The notes beneath the pieces were generated by a model. The model saw only the letters and a list, made by a program, of their open reading frames with translations. It did no database searches and was not told where the DNA came from. Shown here in pieces: positions 25,606 to 33,860 of a stretch of 64,000 bases of DNA; positions within the stretch are counted from its first letter, which is position 1; the number at the start of each line of letters is the position of its first letter. The position numbers and the translations under genes were made by a program. Source of the DNA: Novosphingobium sp. PP1Y (GTDB lineage: Bacteria > Pseudomonadota > Alphaproteobacteria > Sphingomonadales > Sphingomonadaceae). The DNA is taken from positions 558,001 to 622,000 of the forward strand of contig NC_015583.1 of assembly GCF_000253255.1 (NCBI RefSeq). The letters are read 5' to 3'.

Positions 25606-26376
25606 TCAATCGCGGGTAAACCGGGCCTCTCGCTTTTGGGTATAGGCGGCCACACCCTCACGGCTGTCGGCGCTCGAAAGCGTCGCCTTGCCCCATGCGT
25701 TGCCCACGGCAAGCGCTGTGTCGATGTCCATGCCGCTCGCCAGTTCGTAAAGCTCGCGTCCGTTGCGGATCGCCTCCCAGCTGTTCTCCAGCATGGCGCC
25801 TGTGACAGCCAGCGTGCGCGCCAGCAATTCGGGGCCGGGGAGCACTTCGGTGACGATGCCCAATTCGTACAGACGGCGCGCGGGGAGCAGTTCGCCGGTC
25901 ATGATCATCGCCAGCGCGGTCGCACGAGGCACTTGCCGGGCGAGCCGCTGAATGCCGCCTGCAAAGGCGAAGAGCCCTCGCTTTACCTCGCTCAGGCCCA
26001 TCAGGGCATGGTCAGCGGCGAAGACCATGTCGCAGGCCATCATGATCTCGAAGCCGCCGGCAACCGCGGTGCCGTTGACCGCGGCGATCAGCGGCTTGCT
26101 GCGCTTGCGCTCGGTCACACCGCCAAAGCCGCGGCCGGGCACGAGGCCGTGGCCCGCGCCGATCTGCGCCGCTTCCTTGAGGTCCATTCCGGCGCAGAAG
26201 GCACGGTCACCGGCACCGGTGATGACCAGGGCGCCGATTTCGGGATCGTCCTCGGCCGCCGTGATCGCCACGTCGAGCGCATGCGAGGTCGCGGCATCGA
26301 GGGCGTTGCGCGTTTCCGTGCGGTCGATGGTGAGCAGGCAGATGGCGGCGTGTCTTTCGATTTTGAGACCGGTCAT
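25606..26376 (-). CDS. Enoyl-CoA hydratase/isomerase (crotonase) family protein
   Basis: A 256-residue crotonase. The oxyanion-hole segment DRAFCAGMDL and the second loop AVNGTAVAGGFEIMMACD are clear. Both catalytic glutamates of true hydratases are at expected positions, in GGFEIM and SEVKRG. It would hydrate a 2-enoyl-CoA in beta-oxidation. AAGGGA precedes the ATG at 26376; a longer frame to 26463 overlaps the divergent VOC gene and lacks support. It converges with tetR. Confidence 0.9.
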   Translation of the reverse strand: MTGLKIERHAAICLLTIDRTETRNALDAATSHALDVAITAAEDDPEIGALVITGAGDRAFCAGMDLKEAAQIGAGHGLVPGRGFGGVTERKRSKPLIAAVNGTAVAGGFEIMMACDMVFAADHALMGLSEVKRGLFAFAGGIQRLARQVPRATALAMIMTGELLPARRLYELGIVTEVLPGPELLARTLAVTGAMLENSWEAIRNGRELYELASGMDIDTALAVGNAWGKATLSSADSREGVAAYTQKREARFTRD

Positions 26377-26479
26377 CGCAGTTCCCTTTCTTTCGGCGCC
26401 CGTGCGCCTGTCGCATTCAGCCTTGCGGACCGTAGTCCGCATGCTGGCGGCGAACCCGTTCATCCTTGGAGTGCAAGAC

Positions 26480-26938
26480 GTGAAAGCCTTCGGTAGACTT
26501 CATCATCATGGCCTGATCGTGCCCGATATCGCCCGTGCCATGGACGGCATGTCCGCGCAGTTCGGCCTCGATTGGGCGCCGGTTCGCAAATTCGATCCCC
26601 TGCGCGTCTGGACACCCGAAGGCGGTTGGTCCGAGGCGCATCTCACCGTCACCTATTCGCGGCAGGGGCCGATCCATTTCGAGCTCATCGAGGCGGTTCC
26701 GGGCGGTGCCTATGACGGTCTTCTCGCAGTCTCCGAGGCGCATGTCGGTGCATGGGTCGACGATGTCGGCGAGGAAGTGGACACGCTCTTGGCGCAGGGC
26801 TGGCGCCTGATCGCCGCCGGTGCCTCTCCCAAGCATCGCTATGGACAAATGGCCTACATGGTTGAGGGCGACGGACCGGTTCTCGAACTCGTCGGAGAGC
26901 CGATCCGGCCGATGATCGAAGAGTGGATCGGCTCCTAG
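26480..26938 (+). CDS. VOC-superfamily protein (glyoxalase-like)
   Basis: A 152-residue protein with a VOC fold: FGRLHHHGLIVPDIARAMDG opens the first module with His as a likely metal ligand, and YMVEGDGPVLELVGEP closes the second with Glu. Similar sequences are annotated as methylmalonyl-CoA epimerase-like or glyoxalase family. The GTG at 26480 has GGAG eight bases upstream; an ATG at 26441 would add 13 residues. It is divergent from the enoyl-CoA hydratase and convergent with the thiolase-like gene. Confidence 0.8.
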   Translation: MKAFGRLHHHGLIVPDIARAMDGMSAQFGLDWAPVRKFDPLRVWTPEGGWSEAHLTVTYSRQGPIHFELIEAVPGGAYDGLLAVSEAHVGAWVDDVGEEVDTLLAQGWRLIAAGASPKHRYGQMAYMVEGDGPVLELVGEPIRPMIEEWIGS

Positions 26939-26987
26939 ATTCCTCGAGCAGGCAGACATCAGCTTTGCAAGCTTCGGCTCTGCGGCA

Positions 26988-28139
26988 TCACAAGGTCGCC
27001 ATGCTGCCCAGGATCACGGTCGCCTGGCTCGACAGGGTGCCGCCATTGCCATGGGCGAGTGCAAGGTCGATTCCGGGCAGTTGGTTGGCAGCTTCGCCGC
27101 GGATTTGCCGCGCTGCCTCGATGATTGCGAAAAGCCCGTACATGCCCGGATGGCAACAGGAGAGGCCGCCGCCATTGGTGTTGACCGGGAGGCTGCCCCC
27201 GGGGGCGATCGTTCCGTCGGACACGAACCGGCCGCCTTCGCCTTTCGGGCAGAAGCCAAGATCCTCGAGGAACAGGATCGTGTTGATGGTGAAAGCGTCG
27301 TAGAGCTGCAAGGTCCCGATATCGCGGGGCTCGACCCCGGCCATGCCCATGGCGCGCGCACCCGATTCCCGGGCGGCGGTAACGGTCACCTCAGGGGCCT
27401 GCGTAATCGAGTTCCACCATGTCGCGGCGGCGGCTCCCAAGAGCGGCACTGGCAGGCGTTGCAGGTCACGGGCACGTTCGGTGCGGGTCATGACCACGGC
27501 GGCGGCGCCGTCGGTGACGAGGCAGCAATCGCGCACCGAGATCGGCGTGCTGATCATGCGTGATGTCAGGCAGTCCTCGATCGTCAGCGGCCCTTTGGCA
27601 AAGGCTTCCGGATTGGTGTTCGCCCAGGACCGGGCGGCCAATGCTACCGCGGCGAGATCCTCGCGCGTGGTGCCATACTCATGCATGTGCCGGGCGGCGG
27701 CGAGGGCATAGGATGTGAGCGGGAAAAGCGGCGCATATGGTGCATCCCATGCATTGCTGGTCATGGGCGTGGACAGCTTTCCTCCCTTGCTGCGCTGGTT
27801 CGATCCGTAGGCGATCAGGGCGCAGTCGATGTACCCGGCCTCCAGTGCCAGAGCTGCGCTGGCCATATGGCTCATGAATGCCGAGCCGCCAGTGCGGTTG
27901 TTGTCGGTGTATTTGGGTTGAAGTCCCAGATATTCGGCAAAGGTGAGACCGGCAAAGAAGTCGTCCGGCTGGCAAATGTAGAGCGCGTCGATGTCCTCGA
28001 ACGTCAGGCCGGCGTCCTTCACTGCAAGGCTCGCCGCTTGTACGGTCAGTTCCATGGCGTTGTAGCCCGGCATTTCTCCGACGCCGAAGGTAGCGAGTCC
28101 TGCGATGGCCGTTTTGCCCCGGGGGAAAGCGTCGCTCAT
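26988..28139 (-). CDS. Thiolase-like protein lacking the nucleophilic Cys (SCP2/Ltp type)
   Basis: A 383-residue thiolase-fold protein of the SCP2/lipid-transfer class. At the position of the acyl-accepting Cys the sequence reads TGGSAF (Ser86), and the C-terminal Cys motif reads HGNGGTLSS, so classical thiolytic chemistry is unlikely. Retained features include GAVAL-like ATVILGS, LYDAFTIN and CCHPGMYG. Proteins of this type coupled to a DUF35 partner include the Ltp2 retro-aldolase of steroid side-chain breakdown. It overlaps the DUF35 stop by four bases (ATGA). A carbon-carbon bond-cleaving aldolase acting on a hydroxyacyl-CoA is the best guess (inference). Confidence 0.82.
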   Translation of the reverse strand: MSDAFPRGKTAIAGLATFGVGEMPGYNAMELTVQAASLAVKDAGLTFEDIDALYICQPDDFFAGLTFAEYLGLQPKYTDNNRTGGSAFMSHMASAALALEAGYIDCALIAYGSNQRSKGGKLSTPMTSNAWDAPYAPLFPLTSYALAAARHMHEYGTTREDLAAVALAARSWANTNPEAFAKGPLTIEDCLTSRMISTPISVRDCCLVTDGAAAVVMTRTERARDLQRLPVPLLGAAAATWWNSITQAPEVTVTAARESGARAMGMAGVEPRDIGTLQLYDAFTINTILFLEDLGFCPKGEGGRFVSDGTIAPGGSLPVNTNGGGLSCCHPGMYGLFAIIEAARQIRGEAANQLPGIDLALAHGNGGTLSSQATVILGSMATL

Positions 28140-28504
28140 GCGCCACCTTCGGCCGGGCGGAACAGCAGGATCGCGTCATCGCCTGTGCCTTCGATAAAGG
28201 CCTCGACACGCATTCCGATCATCAGGGAATCGGCGTCGGTGGCCTCTACCCGGCTCATCAGGCGGGCGCCTTCGTCGAGATCGATGAGTGCGACGTTATA
28301 GGGCTCGGCCGGCGCGCGCCGAGTGATCCATGAGAGCGAATAGACCGTTCCCAGTCCGCAGGCCTCGAACCATTCGAGCGAACCGGCCCCGGTTCCCGGC
28401 ACGGCGATCCGGGGCGGAAATACCGCGGTGCCGTCCGGTGCCCGCTGCAGTAGGAACTTCCCTTCGCCAAGCGCCGTGCGCCAATGCAGTTCGGGGCCGC
28501 TCAC
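28136..28504 (-). CDS. DUF35 OB-fold protein without zinc-ribbon cysteines
   Basis: A 122-residue partner protein. The OB-fold portion is typical (VYSLSWITRR, YNVALIDLDEGARLMSRV). The N-terminal rubredoxin-like zinc finger, normally with four Cys around the LLQR-C-x-x-C region, is present only as an outline (FLLQRAPDGTAVFPPR), and its cysteines are gone. The start is a GTG overlapping the stop of the CoA-transferase (GTGA). DUF35 proteins bind and activate thiolase-like partners, here the next gene. Confidence 0.85.
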   Translation of the reverse strand: MSGPELHWRTALGEGKFLLQRAPDGTAVFPPRIAVPGTGAGSLEWFEACGLGTVYSLSWITRRAPAEPYNVALIDLDEGARLMSRVEATDADSLMIGMRVEAFIEGTGDDAILLFRPAEGGA

Positions 28505-29709
28505 GCCGACTTCCTGACCGCGCCGCTATCGAGAAGCGTGGCGATCTCCGTTTCTGAGAAGTTCGCCTCGCGCAGCACTTCTTCGCTCTGACCGGCAAGG
28601 GCCGGTCCGGGATCGCCGATTTCGCCTGGCGTTTGCGAAAACAAGGTCGGGATGCCCGGGAATCGCAGGGTGCCGCTGTCGGTCTGGCGTTCTTCCCAGA
28701 AGCCGGTCTCGATAAGGTGGGGGTCGTGAAGCAGCTCGGTCAGGCTGGCGATGGGCGTGGCCGGGATCTGCGCCTCGCGGAAAAGCGCGACCCATTCGTC
28801 GGTCGTGCGTGTGGCGATGACTTCCGCGACTTTGGTCAGGACTGCACCGATGTTCTCGGTGCGCGAACGCATCGAAGCGAACATCGGATCGCGCGACCAT
28901 TCGGGGTTCCCCAGGACATCGAAGAAGGATCGCCAGTGCCGGTCGTTGTAGATCATCACGCCGATGTAACCGTCGGCGGTCTGGTATGGGCGGCGCGCTT
29001 CCGAAGTTGCCCGGGCATATTCAGGCGGCCCCTGCGGTGGATCGAACAGCGATCCGCACAAGTGCTCGACCATGGTGAACGAGACCAGGGTCTCGAACAT
29101 GGGGACTTCGATCTCCTGCCCCTGTCCGGAGCGTTCGCGGGCGAAAAGCGCGGCGATCACCGAGTAGGCTCCCGTCAGACCTGCTACCTTGTCGGCGATA
29201 ACCGTGGCGGCATAGGTCGGCTTGCCGCCGGAGAGGCGGGCCTGCAGGTCGACGATGCCTGAGGCGGCCTGCACGATATCGTCGTATGCCGGGTAATCGC
29301 GATAGGGCCCGTTGCGCGCGTAGCCGTAAAGGTTGGCGTAGATGATCCGCTTGTTGACTGCCCGCAAGGCTTCGTAGTCGAGCCCCAGCCGACCGATCGC
29401 ACGCGACCGCATCGAATGGATGAACACATCGGCATCCTTCGCCAGCCGAAGCAGCGCATCGCGCCCCTCGGGCTGCTTGAGGTCGATGACGATGCTGCGC
29501 TTGCCCCGGTTGACGTTGAGGAACATGCCTCCGCGCGACGCGTCCGGCCCTGGTGGAATGAAACGGGTCGTATCGCCATCGGGGCTTTCCACCTTGATGA
29601 CGTCCGCGCCAAGGTCGGCAAAGATCTGTGTTGCGTATGGTCCCATCAGCACGCTGGTGAGATCGATGACCTTCACACCGGCCAGTGGGCCCTTGCCTCG
29701 ACCGCTCAC
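28501..29709 (-). CDS. Family III CoA-transferase (CaiB/BaiF/formyl-CoA transferase type)
   Basis: A 402-residue enzyme. LAGVKVIDLTSVLMGPYATQ with the following DLGADVIKVE forms the CoA-binding start, and the catalytic Asp is probably Asp143 in AYDDIVQAASG. It would exchange CoA between carboxylic acids, activating the substrate or recycling CoA. I chose the GTG at 29709 because AAAGGAG lies seven bases before it and the protein then begins with the usual short leader. It is the first gene of the three-gene coupled set with DUF35 and the thiolase-like protein. Confidence 0.9.
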   Translation of the reverse strand: MSGRGKGPLAGVKVIDLTSVLMGPYATQIFADLGADVIKVESPDGDTTRFIPPGPDASRGGMFLNVNRGKRSIVIDLKQPEGRDALLRLAKDADVFIHSMRSRAIGRLGLDYEALRAVNKRIIYANLYGYARNGPYRDYPAYDDIVQAASGIVDLQARLSGGKPTYAATVIADKVAGLTGAYSVIAALFARERSGQGQEIEVPMFETLVSFTMVEHLCGSLFDPPQGPPEYARATSEARRPYQTADGYIGVMIYNDRHWRSFFDVLGNPEWSRDPMFASMRSRTENIGAVLTKVAEVIATRTTDEWVALFREAQIPATPIASLTELLHDPHLIETGFWEERQTDSGTLRFPGIPTLFSQTPGEIGDPGPALAGQSEEVLREANFSETEIATLLDSGAVRKSA

Positions 29710-29909
29710 TCGCTCGCTCCTTTCAATCCTGCTCTCCCTCGCCGGGCTTGTCATGCCCGGTCGCAAATTCCTTCTGCGAACCTGTTTCGCAATTTTCGTA
29801 GCTCAAGACGAGGAAGAAAAAAAGACAAACATGATTGACTGTAAGTTTGCGCCCGCGGGCGGCTTCGGCCCGCCACGCGATTGCCGACATACACTGCCGG
29901 GCCGCAGTC

Positions 29910-30584
29910 TCAGGCGGCCGATGCCGTTCCCGCGCCTGGCCGCATGGTGCGGATCTTGTCCTCCAGCATGTGCAGCAGGGAGGGCACCATGGCTTCATCC
30001 AGGGCGCCTGTAAGCAAGCTCATCGCCATGCCTTCCATGAGCGTTTGCGAAAGCGCCATGGCCTGCGCGAAATTCTCTGGGGCGGAATGCCACTCGGGAT
30101 AGAGGGCGATCGCTTCGGCGTTGAAGCGTTCGCGATACTCGACCTGCAGCGGCCGCATGATCTGGGCGAGTTCGGAATTGGTACGGGCTGCCATGGCCAG
30201 TTCCTGAAAGGCGATGAAAGCCGGTTTCTGTACCTGTCGCCAGTAAGCGCTGACCATGGTCGAGGGATCGTGCTGGCTGTTTTCCGATGAACGCCGAAAG
30301 GCCCGGAGACGTCGCTCGTGCAGTTCCACGATCGTCGCCCGTATCAGGGTCGCGCTGTTCTCGAAATGGTGCAGCATGGCCCCGCGCGAAAGTCCAGCCT
30401 CCGATGCGACGAGGGGTGTGGTGGTCCCCGAATAGCCTACCTTTACAAGGCATTGGATCGTAGCCTCGATCAAGCGGCTGCGTGTCTGCGCGCTCTTGAG
30501 CGACTGGCGTGTCGGTTTGCCGTCATCGGCAGGCTTGCGACCGGCGACAGGAGCGATGGCCTTGCGGGCTGAATTGACGGCCAA
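29910..30584 (-). CDS. TetR-family regulator (TTG start)
   Basis: A 224-residue regulator. After a 25-residue basic leader the TetR DNA-binding domain reads RLIEATIQCLVKVGYSGTTT and GLSRGAMLHHFENSATLI. An in-frame TGA not far upstream excludes an ATG start; a TTG with GGGGGA eight bases before it is the only reasonable choice, which would give low expression. It is divergent from the exporter genes at 30890 and in line with the CoA-transferase genes, so it could control either. An inverted repeat stands in its promoter at 30686. Confidence 0.88.
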   Translation of the reverse strand: MAVNSARKAIAPVAGRKPADDGKPTRQSLKSAQTRSRLIEATIQCLVKVGYSGTTTPLVASEAGLSRGAMLHHFENSATLIRATIVELHERRLRAFRRSSENSQHDPSTMVSAYWRQVQKPAFIAFQELAMAARTNSELAQIMRPLQVEYRERFNAEAIALYPEWHSAPENFAQAMALSQTLMEGMAMSLLTGALDEAMVPSLLHMLEDKIRTMRPGAGTASAA

Positions 30585-30889
30585 ACTGTTTTCCCCCGGA
30601 TCGAGAATTGCAGCACGTCTTCATCTGTCTGCAATGTATGGTTTTCGTGCGACAACTCCGGCACTGTCCAGCATCACCATATAATCAGTCAAGACTGTTT
30701 TTTATTGGGCGCGCCGGTGACCTTGTCGTGCCTTCCGGTTTTGCGGTCCAGGTATTCTGCCGCTGGCTGAATTGAACCGGCCATTCATTCAGGAAATCCT
30801 GTCTTGCCACAAGGTTGTCGGCGATCAATGATCTCCGCTCCGGTCAGGGGCATAGGGTGTCCGTCCGAAACAGAGAGGCTGACCCGGCA
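30585..30889. other. 305 bp divergent promoter region between tetR and exporter genes
   Basis: It contains the AT-rich segment around 30680-30710 with the inverted repeat listed separately. No gene is visible; the small open frames have neither ribosome sites nor recognisable sequence. Confidence 0.5.
30686..30697. promoter_or_regulatory. Inverted repeat CAGTCAAGACTG upstream of tetR
   Basis: A 5+2+5 inverted repeat in the divergent tetR/exporter region. A related half-site (TTGACTGT) stands at 29835-29842, between tetR and the CoA-transferase gene. It is a candidate operator for this TetR. Confidence 0.4.
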
Positions 30890-31882
30890 ATGCGCAAGCC
30901 CATCGTCCTGCTTGCAATTGCAATCCTGCTCGCTGCCGCAGGCGGTTGGTGGCTGCTCAATGGCCGTCCCATGGTGGTAGTCACGGCACCGGTGGGGCGC
31001 GGTCCGGCGGTCGAACTGGTCTATGCTACCGGCTTCGTCGAAGCCGAGCATCCGGTGGCGGTTTCTTCGCGTCTGACTGCGCCGGTCATTGCCGTTCTGG
31101 TCGAAGAGGGCGCGCGAGTGACGCGTGGGCAAGCGCTTGTGCGCCTCGATGACAGCGAACAGCGTGCTCTCCTGGCGCAGGCCCGGGCCGATGCTCGTGG
31201 CAAGTCGCTGGCCGAAAACCGCGTCGCCGCACTTTATGCGAAGGGTTGGGTGACCCGTGCCGCGCGCGACGAGGCGGTTGCCGCTGGACAGGCATCGCGT
31301 GCCGCTGCCTCGGCATTGGAAGCGCGGCTGAACCAGTTGACGATGCGCGCGGGTATCGACGGCGTCGTGCTCAAGCGCGATGTCGAGCCCGGCGATTTGG
31401 CGAACCCGGGCAAGACTCTGTTGCAGCTCGGAGATCCGGCCAGGGCGCGGGTGACCGCCACTGTCGATGAACGCGATATTCCGCGCGTGCGGGTTGGACA
31501 GAAAGCCCTGCTGTCCACGGACGCGCTCCCGGGCAAAGTGATCCGCGGTCATGTCACCGAAATCACCCCCGGCGGCGATCCCGGAGAACGCGCGTTTCGC
31601 GTTCGCATCGGCCTCGATGGCAGGAAGGACCTTCCTTTCGGCCTGACACTTGAAGTCAACATCGTCACCAACCGACATGAGGGGGCCCTGCTAGTGCCCG
31701 CAGGTGCATTGATCGATGGCCATGTCTGGCGCGTCCGGGATGGCCGGGTGGAGCGACGCAAGGTGCGCACGGGGATCATCGGGGCCGACAAGGTGGAAGT
31801 GGTGTCGGGCCTCGCCGAAGGGGACCGGGTCGTCGTCGATCCACCCGCCGGGCTCGAGGACAGGGACCGGGTGCGGTCATGA
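30890..31882 (+). CDS. Membrane-fusion (HlyD/MacA-type) periplasmic adaptor
   Basis: A 330-residue adaptor with an N-terminal membrane anchor (RKPIVLLAIAILLAAAGG), a lipoyl/barrel region (VSSRLTAPVIAVLVEEGARV), a helical hairpin rich in Ala and Arg, and a C-terminal beta barrel (VRVGQKALLSTDALPG). It links the inner-membrane ABC exporter to an outer-membrane channel. The ATG at 30890 follows a GAGAGG ribosome site; an upstream frame would add a charged leader before the anchor. The next gene overlaps by 4 bp. Confidence 0.88.
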   Translation: MRKPIVLLAIAILLAAAGGWWLLNGRPMVVVTAPVGRGPAVELVYATGFVEAEHPVAVSSRLTAPVIAVLVEEGARVTRGQALVRLDDSEQRALLAQARADARGKSLAENRVAALYAKGWVTRAARDEAVAAGQASRAAASALEARLNQLTMRAGIDGVVLKRDVEPGDLANPGKTLLQLGDPARARVTATVDERDIPRVRVGQKALLSTDALPGKVIRGHVTEITPGGDPGERAFRVRIGLDGRKDLPFGLTLEVNIVTNRHEGALLVPAGALIDGHVWRVRDGRVERRKVRTGIIGADKVEVVSGLAEGDRVVVDPPAGLEDRDRVRS

Positions 31883-33129
31883 TCGGGCGCGCCGGCTTTC
31901 TTGTCACGATTGCGCTCAGACACCTTGCGCGCCGCCGCCGCCAGACGGCGGTGGCCGTCAGCGGGGTCGCAGTGGGTGTCGGATTCTTCCTTGCGGTTTC
32001 AGCGCTGATGGTGGGCAGCCAGAACGACTTCGTCGAACAGCTTATCGATGCCGCCCCGCACATCATCGTTTCCGACGAGCTGCGCAGTCCATCGCCCCAA
32101 CCCGGCGCGCGCGCTTATGGCAAGGGCGCGGTCGCCCTGCACGGCTACAAGGTGCGCAGCGAAGTGCGCGGAATCAAGGATTGGCAGGCCGTCGTCTCTG
32201 CCGCCAATTCAGTGCCCGGCGCGATTGCGTCGCCCAGCCTGACCGGCGGCGTGACCTTGCGTCTGGGCGGGCATGACGAGGCAATCGGGATCGTCGGCGT
32301 GGAGCCGGACATCGAGAAAAAGATCAGTACCATCGAAGACAAGCTGCGCGTCGGCCACCTTCACGATCTCGAGACGACGCAGGGGGGCATCATCATTGGT
32401 GAGGATCTCGCCGCACGCCTGGGCGTGCAGGTGGGCGACATCGTCGCTGCAACCTCGTCCTCCTCAAGCGGGCGCTCGATGCGGGTCGTGGGACTGTTCA
32501 AGAAAGGGCAGACCCAGCTTTCTTCGGGAACCGGCTACGTGCTGCTGCGCGAGGCACAATCGTTGCTTGGCAGACCGTTCATCATCAACCGCATCGGCGT
32601 CAAGCTGGTCGATCCTTATGCTGCCGAGGCCGTCGCCGCTCAGCTGGAATCCCGCTTCGGCTACAAGGCGGAAAGCTGGCAGGAACGATCGGCCGACATC
32701 CTTTCCCTGCTCCTGACCCGCAATGTCATCATGTATTCGGTCGTCTCCGCGATCCTGCTGGTAGCGAGCTTCGGCATCTATACCGTCGTCTCGAACAATG
32801 TTTCGGACAAGCGGCGGGACATCGCGATCATGCGTTCGATGGGCTTTTCAGAAGGCGACCTGCAGTTCATCTTCGTGGTCGAAGGGTTGGTGCTGGCCGT
32901 GATTGGCGTCATGCTCGGATGGCTGCTCGGTTATGGCCTGATGACGATCCTGGGAACGTTGCGGTTCCCCATCGGAGGCGATGTCGAGCGCATTCCGATG
33001 GATCGGTCCGCGCGCCAGTATGCAATTGCGGCTCTGGTGTCGCTTCTCGCAGGCTCGCTGGCAGCGTGGCTGCCGGCACGAAAGGCGGCGCGCGTCGATC
33101 CGGTCGATATCCTGAGGGGGGCGTTGTGA
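31879..33129 (+). CDS. ABC transporter permease, MacB/FtsX type
   Basis: A 416-residue permease with an N-terminal transmembrane helix (RRRQTAVAVSGVAVGVGFF), a large periplasmic MacB-PCD-like domain, and three C-terminal helices containing the FtsX signature (VSNNVSDKRRDIAIMRSMGFS). It is the transmembrane part of a type VII-like ABC system that drives periplasmic export or lipoprotein release. The ATG overlaps the adaptor stop (ATGA), and the ATPase start overlaps its own stop. Confidence 0.9.
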   Translation: MIGRAGFLVTIALRHLARRRRQTAVAVSGVAVGVGFFLAVSALMVGSQNDFVEQLIDAAPHIIVSDELRSPSPQPGARAYGKGAVALHGYKVRSEVRGIKDWQAVVSAANSVPGAIASPSLTGGVTLRLGGHDEAIGIVGVEPDIEKKISTIEDKLRVGHLHDLETTQGGIIIGEDLAARLGVQVGDIVAATSSSSSGRSMRVVGLFKKGQTQLSSGTGYVLLREAQSLLGRPFIINRIGVKLVDPYAAEAVAAQLESRFGYKAESWQERSADILSLLLTRNVIMYSVVSAILLVASFGIYTVVSNNVSDKRRDIAIMRSMGFSEGDLQFIFVVEGLVLAVIGVMLGWLLGYGLMTILGTLRFPIGGDVERIPMDRSARQYAIAALVSLLAGSLAAWLPARKAARVDPVDILRGAL

Positions 33130-33818
33130 CTGCGATCCTCGATGCAAGGTCACTTACACGCACCCTGGCCGGTCCCAAGCCGGTGCATCTGGTGCGCGAT
33201 GTCAGCCTGACGATCGAGCGGGGCAGCTTCACCACCATTGTTGGCCCATCGGGCTGTGGCAAGTCTTCGCTGCTCTATTTGCTCGGTCTCATCGACCGGC
33301 CCGATTCAGGCGAACTGCTGTTCGAGGGGCGCGAAGTCAGCGGGCTTTCGGGTGACGCGCGGGCGGCCATTCGCCTCGCGCGCTTTGGCTTCGTGTTCCA
33401 GTTCCATTTTCTGCTTCCCGAGTTCTCCGCGCTGGAAAACGTCATGCTCCCGATGCAACGTCTCGGTCGGCTGGACCACGACGGCGCGCGTCAGCGGGCA
33501 CTCGAGCTGCTTGCTGCGGTGGGCCTGGACGAAAAGAGCGCGAATACGCCCGATCGCCTGTCCGGCGGCGAACGTCAGCGCGTCGCGATTGCCCGGGCGC
33601 TCGCCAACGATCCGGTGCTGATCCTCGGTGACGAACCGACCGGGGACCTGGACAGCCGCAACAGCGCCCGCGTCGTTGAAGACTTGCGAGCGCTCGCGCA
33701 CGAAGGGGGCCGGGCCGTGGCGTGTGTCACCCATGACCCGGGCATTGCCGAGATCTCCGATGTACAGATCGAAATGCTCGATGGCCGGATCGAGAACATT
33801 GTCGATCGCAGGGCTTAG
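33126..33818 (+). CDS. ABC transporter ATP-binding protein, MacB/LolD type
   Basis: A 230-residue nucleotide-binding domain with every motif: Walker A GPSGCGKSS, Q-loop FQFHFLLP, signature LSGGERQR, Walker B VLILGDEPTGDLD and the H-loop THD. The start is a GTG overlapping the permease stop (GTGA). It powers the MacB-type permease just upstream. The three genes form one exporter operon whose substrate is unknown; hydrophobic or toxic catabolic compounds are plausible given the divergent TetR. Confidence 0.93.
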   Translation: MTAILDARSLTRTLAGPKPVHLVRDVSLTIERGSFTTIVGPSGCGKSSLLYLLGLIDRPDSGELLFEGREVSGLSGDARAAIRLARFGFVFQFHFLLPEFSALENVMLPMQRLGRLDHDGARQRALELLAAVGLDEKSANTPDRLSGGERQRVAIARALANDPVLILGDEPTGDLDSRNSARVVEDLRALAHEGGRAVACVTHDPGIAEISDVQIEMLDGRIENIVDRRA

Positions 33819-33860
33819 GATGCTGGCGGTTGCCAGGGGGTAGAATTTGGCGACCGTGGG

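Noticed and set aside
29742..29760. CCGGGC/GCCCGG hairpin before the CoA-transferase start
   Set aside because: A six-base GC stem is expected by chance in this composition, and it has no T-run or other context.
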